A stretch of DNA of 64,000 nucleotides, from assembly GCF_900105715.1 (NCBI RefSeq), contig NZ_FNRY01000001.1, forward strand, positions 2,542,001 to 2,606,000, written 5' to 3'. This DNA comes from Paramicrobacterium humi (GTDB lineage Bacteria > Actinomycetota > Actinomycetes > Actinomycetales > Microbacteriaceae). A program made the translations under genes and the position numbers. The notes beneath the pieces were generated by a model. That model was not told where the DNA came from, searched no databases, and saw only the letters and a program-made list of their open reading frames with translations. Of the stretch, positions 1 to 8,170 are shown piece after piece. The stretch's first letter is position 1. Every line of letters starts with the position of its first letter.

Positions 1-1355
1 CGATCTCGGTGTACCCGCACCTCGTCGTCGCCCTCGCGTCCGTCAAGCAGGCGGCCGCTCGCGCGAACGCCGAGCTTGGGGCTCTGAGCCCCGAGAAGGC
101 GGAGCTCATCGATCGGGCGTGCCAGCGCATCATCGACGGCGAGTTCCACGACGAGTTCTGCGTCGGCGTCATCCAGGGCGGCGCCGGCACGTCGACGAAC
201 ATGAACGCCAACGAAGTGATCACGAACATCGCGCTCGAGATGGCCGGCCACGACAAGGGCGATTACACGTTCATCTCGCCCTACGACCACACGAACCGCA
301 GCCAGTCGACAAACGACGTGTACCCCACGGCCATCAAGATCGCTCTCGCGCGTTCTCTCGTCGACCTGCTCGATGAGCTCGACCTCCTGCGCGAGTCGTT
401 CGCGGGGAAGTCTGAGGAGTTCCGTCAGGTCCTCAAGGTCGGCCGGACACAGCTTCAGGATGCCGTGCCCATGACGCTCGGCCAGGAGTTCCACGGCTTC
501 GCCACGACACTCGGCGAAGACCACAAGCGCCTCTCCGAGACGATCTGGCTGCTCGCCGAGATCAACCTCGGCGCCACCGCGATCGGCACCGGCATCACGG
601 CGGATCCGCGGTACGCCTCCGTGGTTGTGCGGCACCTGAACGCCATCACTGGGCTCAAGCTCGAGACCGCTCCCGACCTTGTCGAGTCGACGAGCGACGC
701 GGGCGCGTTCATGTCGTTCAGCGGAGCCCTCAAGCGGTCGGCGATAAAGCTGTCGAAGATCTGCAACGACCTGCGACTGCTCTCAAGCGGTCCACAGGCC
801 GGCTTTGGCGAGATCAACCTGCCGTCGAAGCAGGCGGGCTCCTCGATCATGCCGGGAAAGGTGAACCCCGTCATCCCCGAGGTGATGAACCAGATCGCCT
901 TCTCCGTCGCCGGAGCTGACACGACGGTGACCATGGCGGCCGAGGCGGGTCAGCTTCAGCTCAACGCCTTCGAACCCGTCATCGCGCACTCGCTGCTGCA
1001 GAGCATTCTGTGGATGGCGCGCGGCTGCCACACGCTTCGCGTGAACTGCGTGGACGGGATCACCGCGAACGAGAGTCGTCTTGAGACGATGGTCGGAACC
1101 TCTGTCGGCGTCGTCACGGCGCTCACACCGTTCATCGGTTACACCGCCGCCGCTGCGCTCGCGAAGACGGCGCTGCTGACGCACCGGAACATCGCCGATC
1201 TCGTCGTCGAGGCCGACCTCATGACGCGTGAGGAAGTCACGAAGCAGCTGTCACCTGCGCGGCTCTCGGGCCTCGAGGCGATCACGACCGCCATCCCGGT
1301 AATCGACGCTGAATCAGAACATTCGGCAGTGGGTGGTGAGCTCACCGATTCCTGA
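1..1355 (+). CDS. aspA: Aspartate ammonia-lyase, 5'-truncated by the window edge
   Basis: The reading frame is open from base 3 and the start codon lies outside the window. The visible protein follows aspartase closely: ISVYPHLVVALASVKQAAARAN at the left edge, then QGGAGTSTNMNANEV, GRTQLQDAVPMTLGQEF, and the fumarase/aspartase signature GSSIMPGKVNPV with its flexible serine loop, then TTVTMAAEAGQLQLN. The enzyme reversibly deaminates aspartate to fumarate and ammonia in the cytosol. By comparison with E. coli AspA, some tens of N-terminal residues are missing. The C-terminal tail (about TTAIPVIDAESEHSAVGGELTDS) looks longer than usual, and its last 42 bases are antisense to the 3' end of the next gene. 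Class II fumarase is the main alternative, but the match to AspA is better. Confidence 0.93.
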   Translation, partial: ISVYPHLVVALASVKQAAARANAELGALSPEKAELIDRACQRIIDGEFHDEFCVGVIQGGAGTSTNMNANEVITNIALEMAGHDKGDYTFISPYDHTNRSQSTNDVYPTAIKIALARSLVDLLDELDLLRESFAGKSEEFRQVLKVGRTQLQDAVPMTLGQEFHGFATTLGEDHKRLSETIWLLAEINLGATAIGTGITADPRYASVVVRHLNAITGLKLETAPDLVESTSDAGAFMSFSGALKRSAIKLSKICNDLRLLSSGPQAGFGEINLPSKQAGSSIMPGKVNPVIPEVMNQIAFSVAGADTTVTMAAEAGQLQLNAFEPVIAHSLLQSILWMARGCHTLRVNCVDGITANESRLETMVGTSVGVVTALTPFIGYTAAAALAKTALLTHRNIADLVVEADLMTREEVTKQLSPARLSGLEAITTAIPVIDAESEHSAVGGELTDS

Positions 1356-2195
1356 TACGGCGACGGTCACCGTCGACCTGTCCCGCAGGAACACCTGCGG
1401 GTCTCGCGAGTAGCCGGCTCCGCCCGGACTGCCCGTGGAGATCAGCGTTCCGGGCAGCAGCGTCGTCGAGCGCGACAGGTACGAGACGAGCTTCGCGACC
1501 GAACGCACCATGAGCCCTGTCGAGGAGTCCTGCATCATGTGCCCGTCGAGAACCGTGGTGATCCGCAGATCCTGAGGGTCGGGAACCTCGTCGGCCGTCA
1601 CGACGACAGGTCCGGTCGGCGTGAAGCCGTCGAATGACTTGCAGCGGGTCCACTGGGCTTCCGAGTACTGGATGTCGCGCGCCGTGATGTCGTTCACGAC
1701 CGTGTAGCCGAAGACGTAGTCGAGGGCTTCGTCCTCGGAGACGTCGTGCGCGGCCGTGCCGATGATGACGCCGAGCTCCGCCTCGTAGTCGATGGCCTCG
1801 CTCAGCGCGCGCGGCCATGTCGTGGTGCGCAAGTGACCGTTGAGCGAGTTCGGCCACAACGTGAACACGGTCGGCGCCTGGTCGGCTTTGAGCTTCAGCT
1901 CGCTCGAGTGCGCCGAGTAGTTCAAGCCGATCGCGATCACGGCCGGCGGAGTGAGCACCGCCGAATCGAAGTCGAGGTCGCTGATTGGAGCCGTCTCCGC
2001 GCCCTGGCGGAACGCCGCTTCGGACATCGCGCGGACCCGGTCCAACTCGTCGGGCCCGCGGTCAAGGAGGACCTGGAGGGTCGAGGGGGCGTCGTCGAGG
2101 ATCTCGTCGAGGAAGAGGGCGTTCTCGCCCTCCACCACTGCGAGTCGTACTCCACCGGCCGCCATGGACGGGTCACTCAGATGCGCAAATCTCAC
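1314..2195 (-). CDS. Fumarylacetoacetate hydrolase family protein
   Basis: This 293-residue FAH-fold hydrolase or isomerase contains GLNYSAH near residue 90 and DYEAELGVIIG near 136-146, where E138 and E140 are metal ligands. It also has VVNDITARDIQ, where D169 is the third ligand, then CKSFDGFTPTGP and LLPGTLISTGSPGG. Family members cleave or decarboxylate C-C bonds in oxo-acids of aromatic or sugar catabolism using Mg2+ or Mn2+; the substrate cannot be read here. Translation starts at a GTG with no Shine-Dalgarno sequence. A TAGCCT hexamer lies exactly 6 nt upstream, so the transcript is probably leaderless. The 3' end overlaps aspA tail to tail. Confidence 0.88.
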   Translation of the reverse strand: MRFAHLSDPSMAAGGVRLAVVEGENALFLDEILDDAPSTLQVLLDRGPDELDRVRAMSEAAFRQGAETAPISDLDFDSAVLTPPAVIAIGLNYSAHSSELKLKADQAPTVFTLWPNSLNGHLRTTTWPRALSEAIDYEAELGVIIGTAAHDVSEDEALDYVFGYTVVNDITARDIQYSEAQWTRCKSFDGFTPTGPVVVTADEVPDPQDLRITTVLDGHMMQDSSTGLMVRSVAKLVSYLSRSTTLLPGTLISTGSPGGAGYSRDPQVFLRDRSTVTVAVSGIGELTTHCRMF

Positions 2196-2201
2196 CCATT
2201 C

Positions 2202-2207
2202 AGGCTA
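2202..2207 (-). promoter_or_regulatory. Leaderless -10 element of the FAH-family gene
   Basis: On the minus strand TAGCCT is followed by GAATGG and then the GTG start. The 6-nt gap would put transcription initiation on the start codon. Confidence 0.6.
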
Positions 2208-2453
2208 CCGGCCCGTCGCGCCTGCTCCGGGCAGTCGCTACAGGCCGTTAACGTCCTCATCGCCCGGTGTTCGCGGCGAGGCCTGCGAATCGAAACCGGG
2301 CGATGAGTTTGTGTCTCCATCATGCAATGGCGCCGTGCGGAAATCAAGAGTCCGACGAGACTCAGATAAACGCTCCGCTGGCTCGGCTAGATTCGGGGCG
2401 GTGGTCTCCGAACCGCAATCTCTGGGAGCTGCGAGTCGACGTGATCGCACGCA

Positions 2454-2470
2454 ACGGTCGGAACGACCGT
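2454..2470. repeat. Perfect inverted repeat before the broken MFS gene
   Basis: ACGGTCG-GAA-CGACCGT is a perfect 7-bp inverted repeat about 20 nt before the start of the truncated exporter gene. It lies in the 294-base gap 2196-2489, which otherwise shows a TAGATT hexamer at 2388-2393 and no gene. It could be a repressor operator or an mRNA hairpin. No adjacent regulator gene is present to assign it to. Confidence 0.4.
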
Positions 2471-2489
2471 CATCAGCGCAGAGGAGAGA

Positions 2490-2807
2490 ATGAGCGCGAA
2501 CTACGGAGGGCCCGCGTCGCCAGCGCCCGCCGGAGGACACAAAGGCCTCATCGTGCTGCTTGGCGTCATGTCCGCCATCGGGCCGATGACGATGGACATG
2601 TACCTTCCGGCGTTGCCGCAGATGGTTCTCGATCTCGACGCCTCTGAAGCGGCAATCCAGACCACGCTCACCGGATCGCTCATCGGCATGGCGCTCGGTC
2701 AGCTCGTGCTCGGCCCCTTGTCGGATGCCGTCGGGCGCCGTATCCCGCTGCTCGTCGGGCTCATCGTGCACGTCGTCTCGTCGGTGCTGCACCGGCGTTC
2801 GCACTGA
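2490..2807 (+). pseudogene. Truncated Bcr/CflA-type MFS drug-resistance transporter
   Basis: The first 95 or so residues match the N-terminus of Bcr/CflA drug:H+ antiporters. Helix 1 includes GPMTMDMYLPALPQM, helix 2 includes QTTLTGSLIGMALGQLVLGPLSDAVGRR (the motif-A loop), and helix 3 begins LLVGLIVHVVSS. The frame then ends as VLHRRSH-stop, giving 105 residues where the family has about 400 with 12 helices. Only 67 bases separate the stop from the next gene, so the remaining helices are deleted rather than shifted out of frame. The start is supported by GAGGAG upstream. A functional three-helix product is unlikely. Confidence 0.8.
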
Positions 2808-2874
2808 GAACGCGGTCGCCCCCGCTGGACAATCCCAAGTTGCCACCGTCCGCACGGTCGGCTTGGATGGGAGC

Positions 2875-3249
2875 ATGAGCGATTCCAAGAAGACCAAGCC
2901 AGAGGTCGACGCCCCCGTCGGGCCGGCTCCCGAAGAACTCCAGATCGTCGACATCGAGGTCGGAGACGGCCCGGAGGCGCAAGCGTCGTCGGTCGTCGAC
3001 GTGCACTACCTCGGTGTCTCCTATGACAGCGGCGAAGAGTTCGACTCGTCCTGGAGCCGCGGCGAGAGCATCAATTTCCCGCTGCGCAACCTCATCGCGG
3101 GCTGGCAAGAGGGCATCCCGGGAATGCGAGTCGGCGGTCGTCGCCAGCTCACGGTTCCGCCGCAGCTCGCCTACGGACCAGCTGGCGGAGGTCACCCGCT
3201 CTCCGGCCAGACCCTCATCTTCGTCATCGACCTCCTCGGAGTGCAGTAG
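2875..3249 (+). CDS. FKBP-type peptidyl-prolyl cis-trans isomerase
   Basis: This 124-residue cytosolic FKBP isomerises X-Pro bonds and assists folding. The domain covers residues 36 to 124, with VVDVHYLGVSYDSGEEFDSSW, the hydrophobic pocket segment IAGWQEGIPGMRVGGRRQLTVPPQLAYG, and the terminal strand TLIFVIDLLGVQ. No signal peptide is seen. The ATG at 2875 was chosen because it follows a GGGAG-like stretch and gives the usual family length; a longer frame reaching back to 2725 would overlap the broken MFS gene. apt starts 3 nt after the stop, so the two are probably co-transcribed. Confidence 0.9.
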   Translation: MSDSKKTKPEVDAPVGPAPEELQIVDIEVGDGPEAQASSVVDVHYLGVSYDSGEEFDSSWSRGESINFPLRNLIAGWQEGIPGMRVGGRRQLTVPPQLAYGPAGGGHPLSGQTLIFVIDLLGVQ

Positions 3250-3252
3250 CAC

Positions 3253-3780
3253 GTGGATGCTGCCGCACGAGTGCTCGAACAGAGCGAGACGATCCCGGAC
3301 TTCCCGAAGCCCGGGATCGTCTTTCGTGACCTGACGCCCGCGTTCGCCGATCCCGAGACGTTCCGAGCCGTCATCGACGACCTCTCCGCCGCTTTCGCGG
3401 GGACCTTCGACGCGGTCGCAGGAGTTGAAGCGCGCGGGTTCCTGCTCGCGTCAGCGCTCGCGTACTCGACGAGCACGCACCTCGTCGCTGTGCGGAAGGC
3501 GGGGAAGCTGCCGGGCGAGGTGCTGAGCGAGGAGTACGCGCTCGAGTACGGCACGGCGACGCTGCAGCTCAAGCCGTCGTCGCTTCGCGCCGGTGCTCGA
3601 GTGCTGATCGTCGACGACGTCCTCGCCACCGGTGGGAGCTGCCGTGCGACCGCGCGACTCATCGAACGCGCGGGCGGCACTGTCGCCGGAATCGGCCTCG
3701 TTCTCGAGCTCACGGGGCTCGGCGGCAGGCAGGCCCTCTCTCACTACCCTCTGCACGTTCTTGTGAGCGAACCGGCCTGA
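3253..3780 (+). CDS. apt: Adenine phosphoribosyltransferase
   Basis: It salvages adenine with PRPP to AMP and pyrophosphate. The protein is 175 residues, normal for Apt. It has IPDFPKPGIVFRDLTP at residues 14-29, VAGVEARGF at 55-63, the flexible loop VRKAGKLPGEV at 80-90, and the PRPP-binding signature VLIVDDVLATGGS at 117-129. Translation begins at GTG, 3 nt after the FKBP stop, which suggests coupling. Actinobacterial apt genes often lie near rel. Here the next gene is an unrelated AsnC-type regulator, so the usual context is not preserved. Confidence 0.95.
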   Translation: MDAAARVLEQSETIPDFPKPGIVFRDLTPAFADPETFRAVIDDLSAAFAGTFDAVAGVEARGFLLASALAYSTSTHLVAVRKAGKLPGEVLSEEYALEYGTATLQLKPSSLRAGARVLIVDDVLATGGSCRATARLIERAGGTVAGIGLVLELTGLGGRQALSHYPLHVLVSEPA

Positions 3781-3858
3781 GCCTCCGCGCAGACGGGCAG
3801 GAGCTGCGATCGCCGACTGCGGACAAGGCAGCAGCTGTGGCACTCTTCTATCAGAGCT

Positions 3859-3900
3859 GAAGCTTCCGAGAGCTTGAACGTCACATTCTCAAGAAGCTTC
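3859..3900. promoter_or_regulatory. Twin GAAGCTTC palindromes before the AsnC-type gene
   Basis: Two copies of the 8-bp palindrome GAAGCTTC lie at 3859-3866 and 3893-3900, 34 bp apart (about three helical turns), immediately upstream of an Lrp/AsnC regulator. The spacing fits autoregulation by an oligomeric regulator. This is inference only. Confidence 0.35.
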
Positions 3901-3922
3901 GAGCGCTCAGAACGGAGCAGGC

Positions 3923-4402
3923 ATGGCGTCGCAGAAGCAGCAGCTGGACAAGACCGACAGGGCGCTGCTCAAGGCGCTGTCTCTGAACGCGCGCGCCTCC
4001 GGAGCACAGCTCGCGGCCGAACTCGGGATCGCCGAGTCGACGGTGTCGCTGCGCCTCAAGCGACTGCAGAAATCGGGTGACATCACCGGCTTCCATGCCG
4101 ACATCGACCTCGCGGTGCTCGGCGCGCCGCTCCAGGCCGTCATCGCCATCCAGCTCACTCAGCACGATCGTTCCGACATCGAAGCCTTCCGGCGAGAGGT
4201 CACCGGGTGGCCGGGCGTGCTCTCTCTCTTCCACCTCGGCGGTCGGGACGACTATCTCCTTCACGTCGCCGCGCGAAGCACGGCCGAGCTTCGGGATTTC
4301 GTCGTCAAGTACGTCACCGGGCACCCGGTCGTCGCGCATTCGGAGACCAACATCGTGTTCGAGCACGTCGAGGGCACCGGCTGGCAGGAGCTGCTCGACT
4401 GA
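3923..4402 (+). CDS. Lrp/AsnC family transcriptional regulator
   Basis: The protein has 159 residues. The N-terminal AsnC-type helix-turn-helix spans about residues 6-55 (LDKTDRALLKALSLNARASG, then LAAELGIAESTVSLRLKRLQKSGDITG). The C-terminal RAM effector domain follows (VIAIQLTQHDRSDIEAF, PGVLSLFHLGGRDDYLLHVAA). Lrp/AsnC proteins form dimers and higher oligomers that respond to amino acids or related small ligands. The ligand here is unknown. GGAG lies about 6 nt before the ATG. It may control itself, and possibly the monooxygenase gene that follows on the same strand. Confidence 0.9.
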   Translation: MASQKQQLDKTDRALLKALSLNARASGAQLAAELGIAESTVSLRLKRLQKSGDITGFHADIDLAVLGAPLQAVIAIQLTQHDRSDIEAFRREVTGWPGVLSLFHLGGRDDYLLHVAARSTAELRDFVVKYVTGHPVVAHSETNIVFEHVEGTGWQELLD

Positions 4403-4455
4403 ACCGGCCGAGCCTACCGGGAATGAAAATCCCGCAGCGCGGCTTGCACCAGGTG

Positions 4456-5499
4456 ATGAAACTCTCGGTCCTCGATCTCGTCCCCGTCCGCACAGGCCAG
4501 AACTCCGCCCAGGCGTTGGCGGCGTCCGTTCGTCTCGCTCAACGCGCCGACGCTCTCGGCTACACCCGCTACTGGGTGGCGGAGCACCACAACATGCCGT
4601 CCGTCGCCTCGACGAATCCCGCGGTGATCATCGCCCTCCTTGCCTCGCGCACAACGAACATCCGAGTCGGCTCGGGCGGCGTCATGCTGCCGAACCACGC
4701 CCCGCTCGTCGTCGCCGAGCAGTTCGCCCTGCTCGAGGCGGCGGCCCCTGGCCGCATCGACCTCGGCATCGGCCGGGCGCCCGGCAGCGATCCCGTTGTG
4801 ACCGCCGTGCTGAATCAGAGCGGCGCGACCAGCGACGTGAACCGCTTCCCCAACAACGTCAGCGACATCATCGCCCTGCTCGGCCCTGACGGTGCAGCGG
4901 TGCAGCTCACGAGCGGCAAGGAGTACCCCTTGCGCTCGACCCCGGCCGCGGCCGGCACACCGGAGGTGTGGCTGCTCGGATCGAGCGACTACTCGGCCGG
5001 CCTCGCCGCCTCGTTCGGCCTTCCGTACGTGTTCGCGAACCACTTCAGCGGCCAGGGAGCAGAGCGAGCGCTCGAGATCTACCGCAGCGGCTTCGAGCCG
5101 TCCGCGTATGCCGACAAGCCGCGCACGTTCATGACCGCCAACGCCGTGGTCGCGGCCACGGCCGACGAGGCCTATGCTCTTGCGCTGCCCAATCTGCAGC
5201 ACATGGCGCGGTTGCGCACCAACAAGCCGCTTGGCATGCTTGCGACGGTCGAGGACGCCGAGCGCGAACAGACCGATGCTCTCACGGAGGAGTTCATCCA
5301 GCAGGCGGTCTCCCGCTACATCCTCGGCGACCCGGCCAGCGCTGCGCGACAGGCCAAACGCCTCGCAGAACAGCACGGCGTCGACGAGCTGATGATCTCG
5401 CCCGTCGCCGGTTCCTTCGATGCTGATCCGCTCGACCAGACTCCGGCGCGAGAGCGAACGCTCGAGCTGCTCGCCGCGGAACTCGATCTCACCGCCTGA
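4456..5499 (+). CDS. LLM class flavin-dependent oxidoreductase (luciferase-like)
   Basis: This 347-residue bacterial-luciferase-family TIM barrel starts MKLSVLDLVPVRTGQ. It has RYWVAEHHNMPSVASTNPAV and VGSGGVMLPNHAPLVVAEQFALLEAAAPGRIDLGIGRAPG, the hallmark blocks of the MsnO8-like LLM group. Such enzymes use reduced FMN (or F420) to oxidise small organic substrates; the substrate is unknown. I chose the ATG at 4456 because it gives the family N-terminus. An in-frame ATG at 4423 would add 11 residues, and neither start has a well-spaced Shine-Dalgarno sequence. No reductase gene is adjacent, unlike the CE1758-type gene at 7041. Confidence 0.87.
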   Translation: MKLSVLDLVPVRTGQNSAQALAASVRLAQRADALGYTRYWVAEHHNMPSVASTNPAVIIALLASRTTNIRVGSGGVMLPNHAPLVVAEQFALLEAAAPGRIDLGIGRAPGSDPVVTAVLNQSGATSDVNRFPNNVSDIIALLGPDGAAVQLTSGKEYPLRSTPAAAGTPEVWLLGSSDYSAGLAASFGLPYVFANHFSGQGAERALEIYRSGFEPSAYADKPRTFMTANAVVAATADEAYALALPNLQHMARLRTNKPLGMLATVEDAEREQTDALTEEFIQQAVSRYILGDPASAARQAKRLAEQHGVDELMISPVAGSFDADPLDQTPARERTLELLAAELDLTA

Positions 5500-5505
5500 T
5501 CGGAC

Positions 5506-6927
5506 TCACGCCGTGTCGTCGCCATCGGCGGTGCGCACCCACATGATGAGCTCCTGCCACGATGCGGTGAGCTCTGTCTCGGTGAGGACGACCTCGATCT
5601 GAGCATCCGCATCGTCGATCGCGCGCGGTGGGGGAGAGCAGCGGATGCGGTAGCGGAACCGGTCCGCGCCCTGCGGCTCGCCAGCGTGCGCGGCGTCGGC
5701 CCACGGCAGCCGCTCGAGCAGGTCGATCCACGCGTCCGGGTCCGGTTGTGCCGCCACATCGACCCGCCACGCCCTCGGAATGCCGGTGACTCCGCCTGAG
5801 CGCTCGACGCTCACGGTTTCGGGCTTCCGAGCGCCCGCCGGCGCCGCCGGGGGAGTGTGCGAGGTGCCGGTGCTCGCGGAAGCGCCCAGCACGCCGACCG
5901 TCTGCCAGGCATCCCGCACAGCGCTCGCGACGGTCGCGTCGAATCCCTCCTCTGCAGTCGTGACGGTGAGGGACGCGAAGTCCTCGAACGTGGCATCCGC
6001 GGCGAGTCGCCCACCCGTGAGCGTCGCATACCAAACAGCGCCCGCCCGGTCCCACGCGTGCCCGCCGAGCGCCTCCGCCGTGAGATAGAACGCACGGTTG
6101 GGGATGCCCGAGTTGATGTGCACGCCGCCCTCGTCGTCCGTCGTGTCGACGTATCCCGCCATCGTCGCCGGCTGCGGGTCCTTCCCGAGCACATCATCGT
6201 CATACGCGGTCCCCGGCGCCTTCATCGAACGCAGCGCGATTCCCTGCACCTCGTCGGTGAACAGTCCCGCGCCGACGAGCCACGTCGCCTGATCGACGCT
6301 CTGGCCGAGCGCGTACTGCTCGACGAGGCAGCCGAAGACATCGGACACCGACTCGTTCAGCGCCCCCGACTGCCCCTGATACCGCAGGGCCGCCGTTCGC
6401 TCGGTGACCCCGTGCGTGAGCTCGTGCCCGATGACGCTCACCGAGATCGTGAATCGGCGGAAGACCTCGCCGTCGCCATCGCCGAACACCATCCTCGTGC
6501 CGTCCCAGAAGGCGTTGTCGTAGTCGGTTCCGTAGTGCACGCTCGCGAGCAGCGGCATCCCGGCCCCGTCGATCGAGTCCCGCCCGTAGACGTCGCGGTA
6601 CAGCGCGTACGTCTTGCCGAGACCGTCGTACGCTTCGTTCACGGCGACGTCATCGGCAGCCGGTGCGCCCTCAGCGCGCACGAGCGCGCCCGGCAGCGAC
6701 TGCGCGTGCTTCGCGTCGTACACCTCACGCCTCAGACTCCGGGATGCCGCCGCGCTCCGCGGCTGCTCGCGCGGCGTTCCCGTGGCCGCGATCACGGCGC
6801 TGCGCCCGGGGCTTTGGGTGAGAAGAGTGCGTCGCGCGGCGGCCGAAGCCGAACGGAACCGCTCGGCGCTCGCGATGCGATCGAGCAGATACGGCGGCAC
6901 GACCGCGCGAGTTCTTTCCCGGTCCAT
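5506..6927 (-). CDS. Protealysin-like M4 metalloprotease with C-terminal emfourin-like inhibitor domain
   Basis: The 473-residue protein begins MDRERTRAVVPPYLLDRIAS, matching the short protealysin-type propeptide with its PPYLL motif, and no signal peptide is seen. The M4 catalytic domain follows. It has the zinc motif HELTH (H168, E169, H172), the third ligand in GALNESVSD (E192), and GGVHINSGIPN with the catalytic-side H270. Residues 372-465 (VSVERSGGVTGIPRAWRVD ... DRFRYRIRC) resemble emfourin, the protealysin inhibitor that in Serratia is a separate neighbouring gene. A proline/alanine-rich linker at about 350-370 joins the two. Start: GGAGG lies 6-7 nt before the ATG at 6927; longer frames lack support. 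Confidence 0.88.
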   Translation of the reverse strand: MDRERTRAVVPPYLLDRIASAERFRSASAAARRTLLTQSPGRSAVIAATGTPREQPRSAAASRSLRREVYDAKHAQSLPGALVRAEGAPAADDVAVNEAYDGLGKTYALYRDVYGRDSIDGAGMPLLASVHYGTDYDNAFWDGTRMVFGDGDGEVFRRFTISVSVIGHELTHGVTERTAALRYQGQSGALNESVSDVFGCLVEQYALGQSVDQATWLVGAGLFTDEVQGIALRSMKAPGTAYDDDVLGKDPQPATMAGYVDTTDDEGGVHINSGIPNRAFYLTAEALGGHAWDRAGAVWYATLTGGRLAADATFEDFASLTVTTAEEGFDATVASAVRDAWQTVGVLGASASTGTSHTPPAAPAGARKPETVSVERSGGVTGIPRAWRVDVAAQPDPDAWIDLLERLPWADAAHAGEPQGADRFRYRIRCSPPPRAIDDADAQIEVVLTETELTASWQELIMWVRTADGDDTA

Positions 6928-7040
6928 ACCTGATCCTCCCACTCGGGCTGGCCGTTCGAAAGGGGGCGGGAATAGCATGGCGCCTAACCTGGTTGCGCCC
7001 GATATCCATTCATTTGCATAAACATTTCAGGAGCGGACGA

Positions 7041-8168
7041 ATGCAATTCGGAATCTTCAGCGTCGGCGACATCACGACCGATCCCACGACCGGTCGCACG
7101 CCGACCGATGGCGAGCGGCTTCAGGACGTTCTGACCATAGCCCAGCACGCCGAGGAGGTCGGACTCGACGTCTTCGCCATGGGCGAGCACCACAACCCGC
7201 CCTTCTTCCCGTCGAGCCCCGTCGCGATAAACAGCTACCTCGCGGCGAAGACCTCGAAGATCATCCTCTCGACGGCCACAACGCTCATCACGACGAACGA
7301 CCCCGTGCGCCTCGCCGAGGACTATGCGATGCTTCAGCACCTCTCCGGCGGCCGCATGGACCTCGTCCTCGGCCGCGGGAACACCGGTCCCGTGTACCCG
7401 TGGTTCGGTGAGGACATCCGTCAGGGCATCCCGCTCGCGATCGAGAAGTACGCACTGCTCCACCGTTTGTGGCGCGAGGAGTTCGTGGACTGGGAAGGCC
7501 AGTTCCGCACTCCGCTTCAGGGCTTCCAGTCCACGCCGCGGCCGCTCGACGGCGTTCCTCCGTTCGTCTGGCACGGCAGCATCCGTTCCCCTCAGATCGC
7601 CGAGCAGGCCGCCTACTACGGCGACGGCTTCTTCGCGAACCACATCTTCTGGCCCGCCTCGCACACGAAGAAGATGATCGGACTGTACCGGCAGCGCTTC
7701 GAGCACTACGGCCACGGCACCGCCGACCAGGCGATCGTCGGCCTCGGCGGCCAAGTGTTCATGCGCAAGAACTCGCAGGACGCCGTCAACGAGTTCCGCC
7801 CCTACTTCGACAACGCTCCCGTCTACGGCCACGGCCCGAGCCTCGAGGAGTTCACCGCACAGACGCCGCTGACCGTCGGCAGTCCGCAGCAGGTCATCGA
7901 CCGTACGCTCGGCTTCCGCGATTACGTCGGCGACTACCAGCGGCAGCTGTTCCTCATGGACCACGCGGGACTCCCGCTGAAGACCGTGCTTGAGCAGCTT
8001 GATATCCTCGGCGGAGAGGTCGTGCCCGTGTTGCGTCGCGAATTCGACTCGCTTCGCCCCTCGCACGTCCCCGACGGCCCGACTCACGAGGCTCTCGTGG
8101 AACAGCGGAATGCCGCGGCGCTCGCCGGCGTTGACAGTGAGGCGGCTACCGCAGGATCGGAGAATTGA
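7041..8168 (+). CDS. CE1758-family FMN-dependent luciferase-like monooxygenase
   Basis: The 375-residue LLM protein starts MQFGIFSVGDITTDPTTGRTP, the N-terminus of the CE1758 subgroup. MGEHHNPPFFPSSPVAINSYLAAKT and LSGGRMDLVLGRGNTGPVYPWFGEDIRQG are family blocks. It should accept reduced FMN from the reductase encoded 2 nt downstream and oxidise an unidentified small substrate. AGGAG lies 8 nt before the ATG at 7041. Upstream in-frame codons back to 6993 would overlap the divergent protease promoter. The two-gene arrangement recurs in corynebacteria and other actinobacteria. Confidence 0.9.
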   Translation: MQFGIFSVGDITTDPTTGRTPTDGERLQDVLTIAQHAEEVGLDVFAMGEHHNPPFFPSSPVAINSYLAAKTSKIILSTATTLITTNDPVRLAEDYAMLQHLSGGRMDLVLGRGNTGPVYPWFGEDIRQGIPLAIEKYALLHRLWREEFVDWEGQFRTPLQGFQSTPRPLDGVPPFVWHGSIRSPQIAEQAAYYGDGFFANHIFWPASHTKKMIGLYRQRFEHYGHGTADQAIVGLGGQVFMRKNSQDAVNEFRPYFDNAPVYGHGPSLEEFTAQTPLTVGSPQQVIDRTLGFRDYVGDYQRQLFLMDHAGLPLKTVLEQLDILGGEVVPVLRREFDSLRPSHVPDGPTHEALVEQRNAAALAGVDSEAATAGSEN

Positions 8169-8170
8169 CT

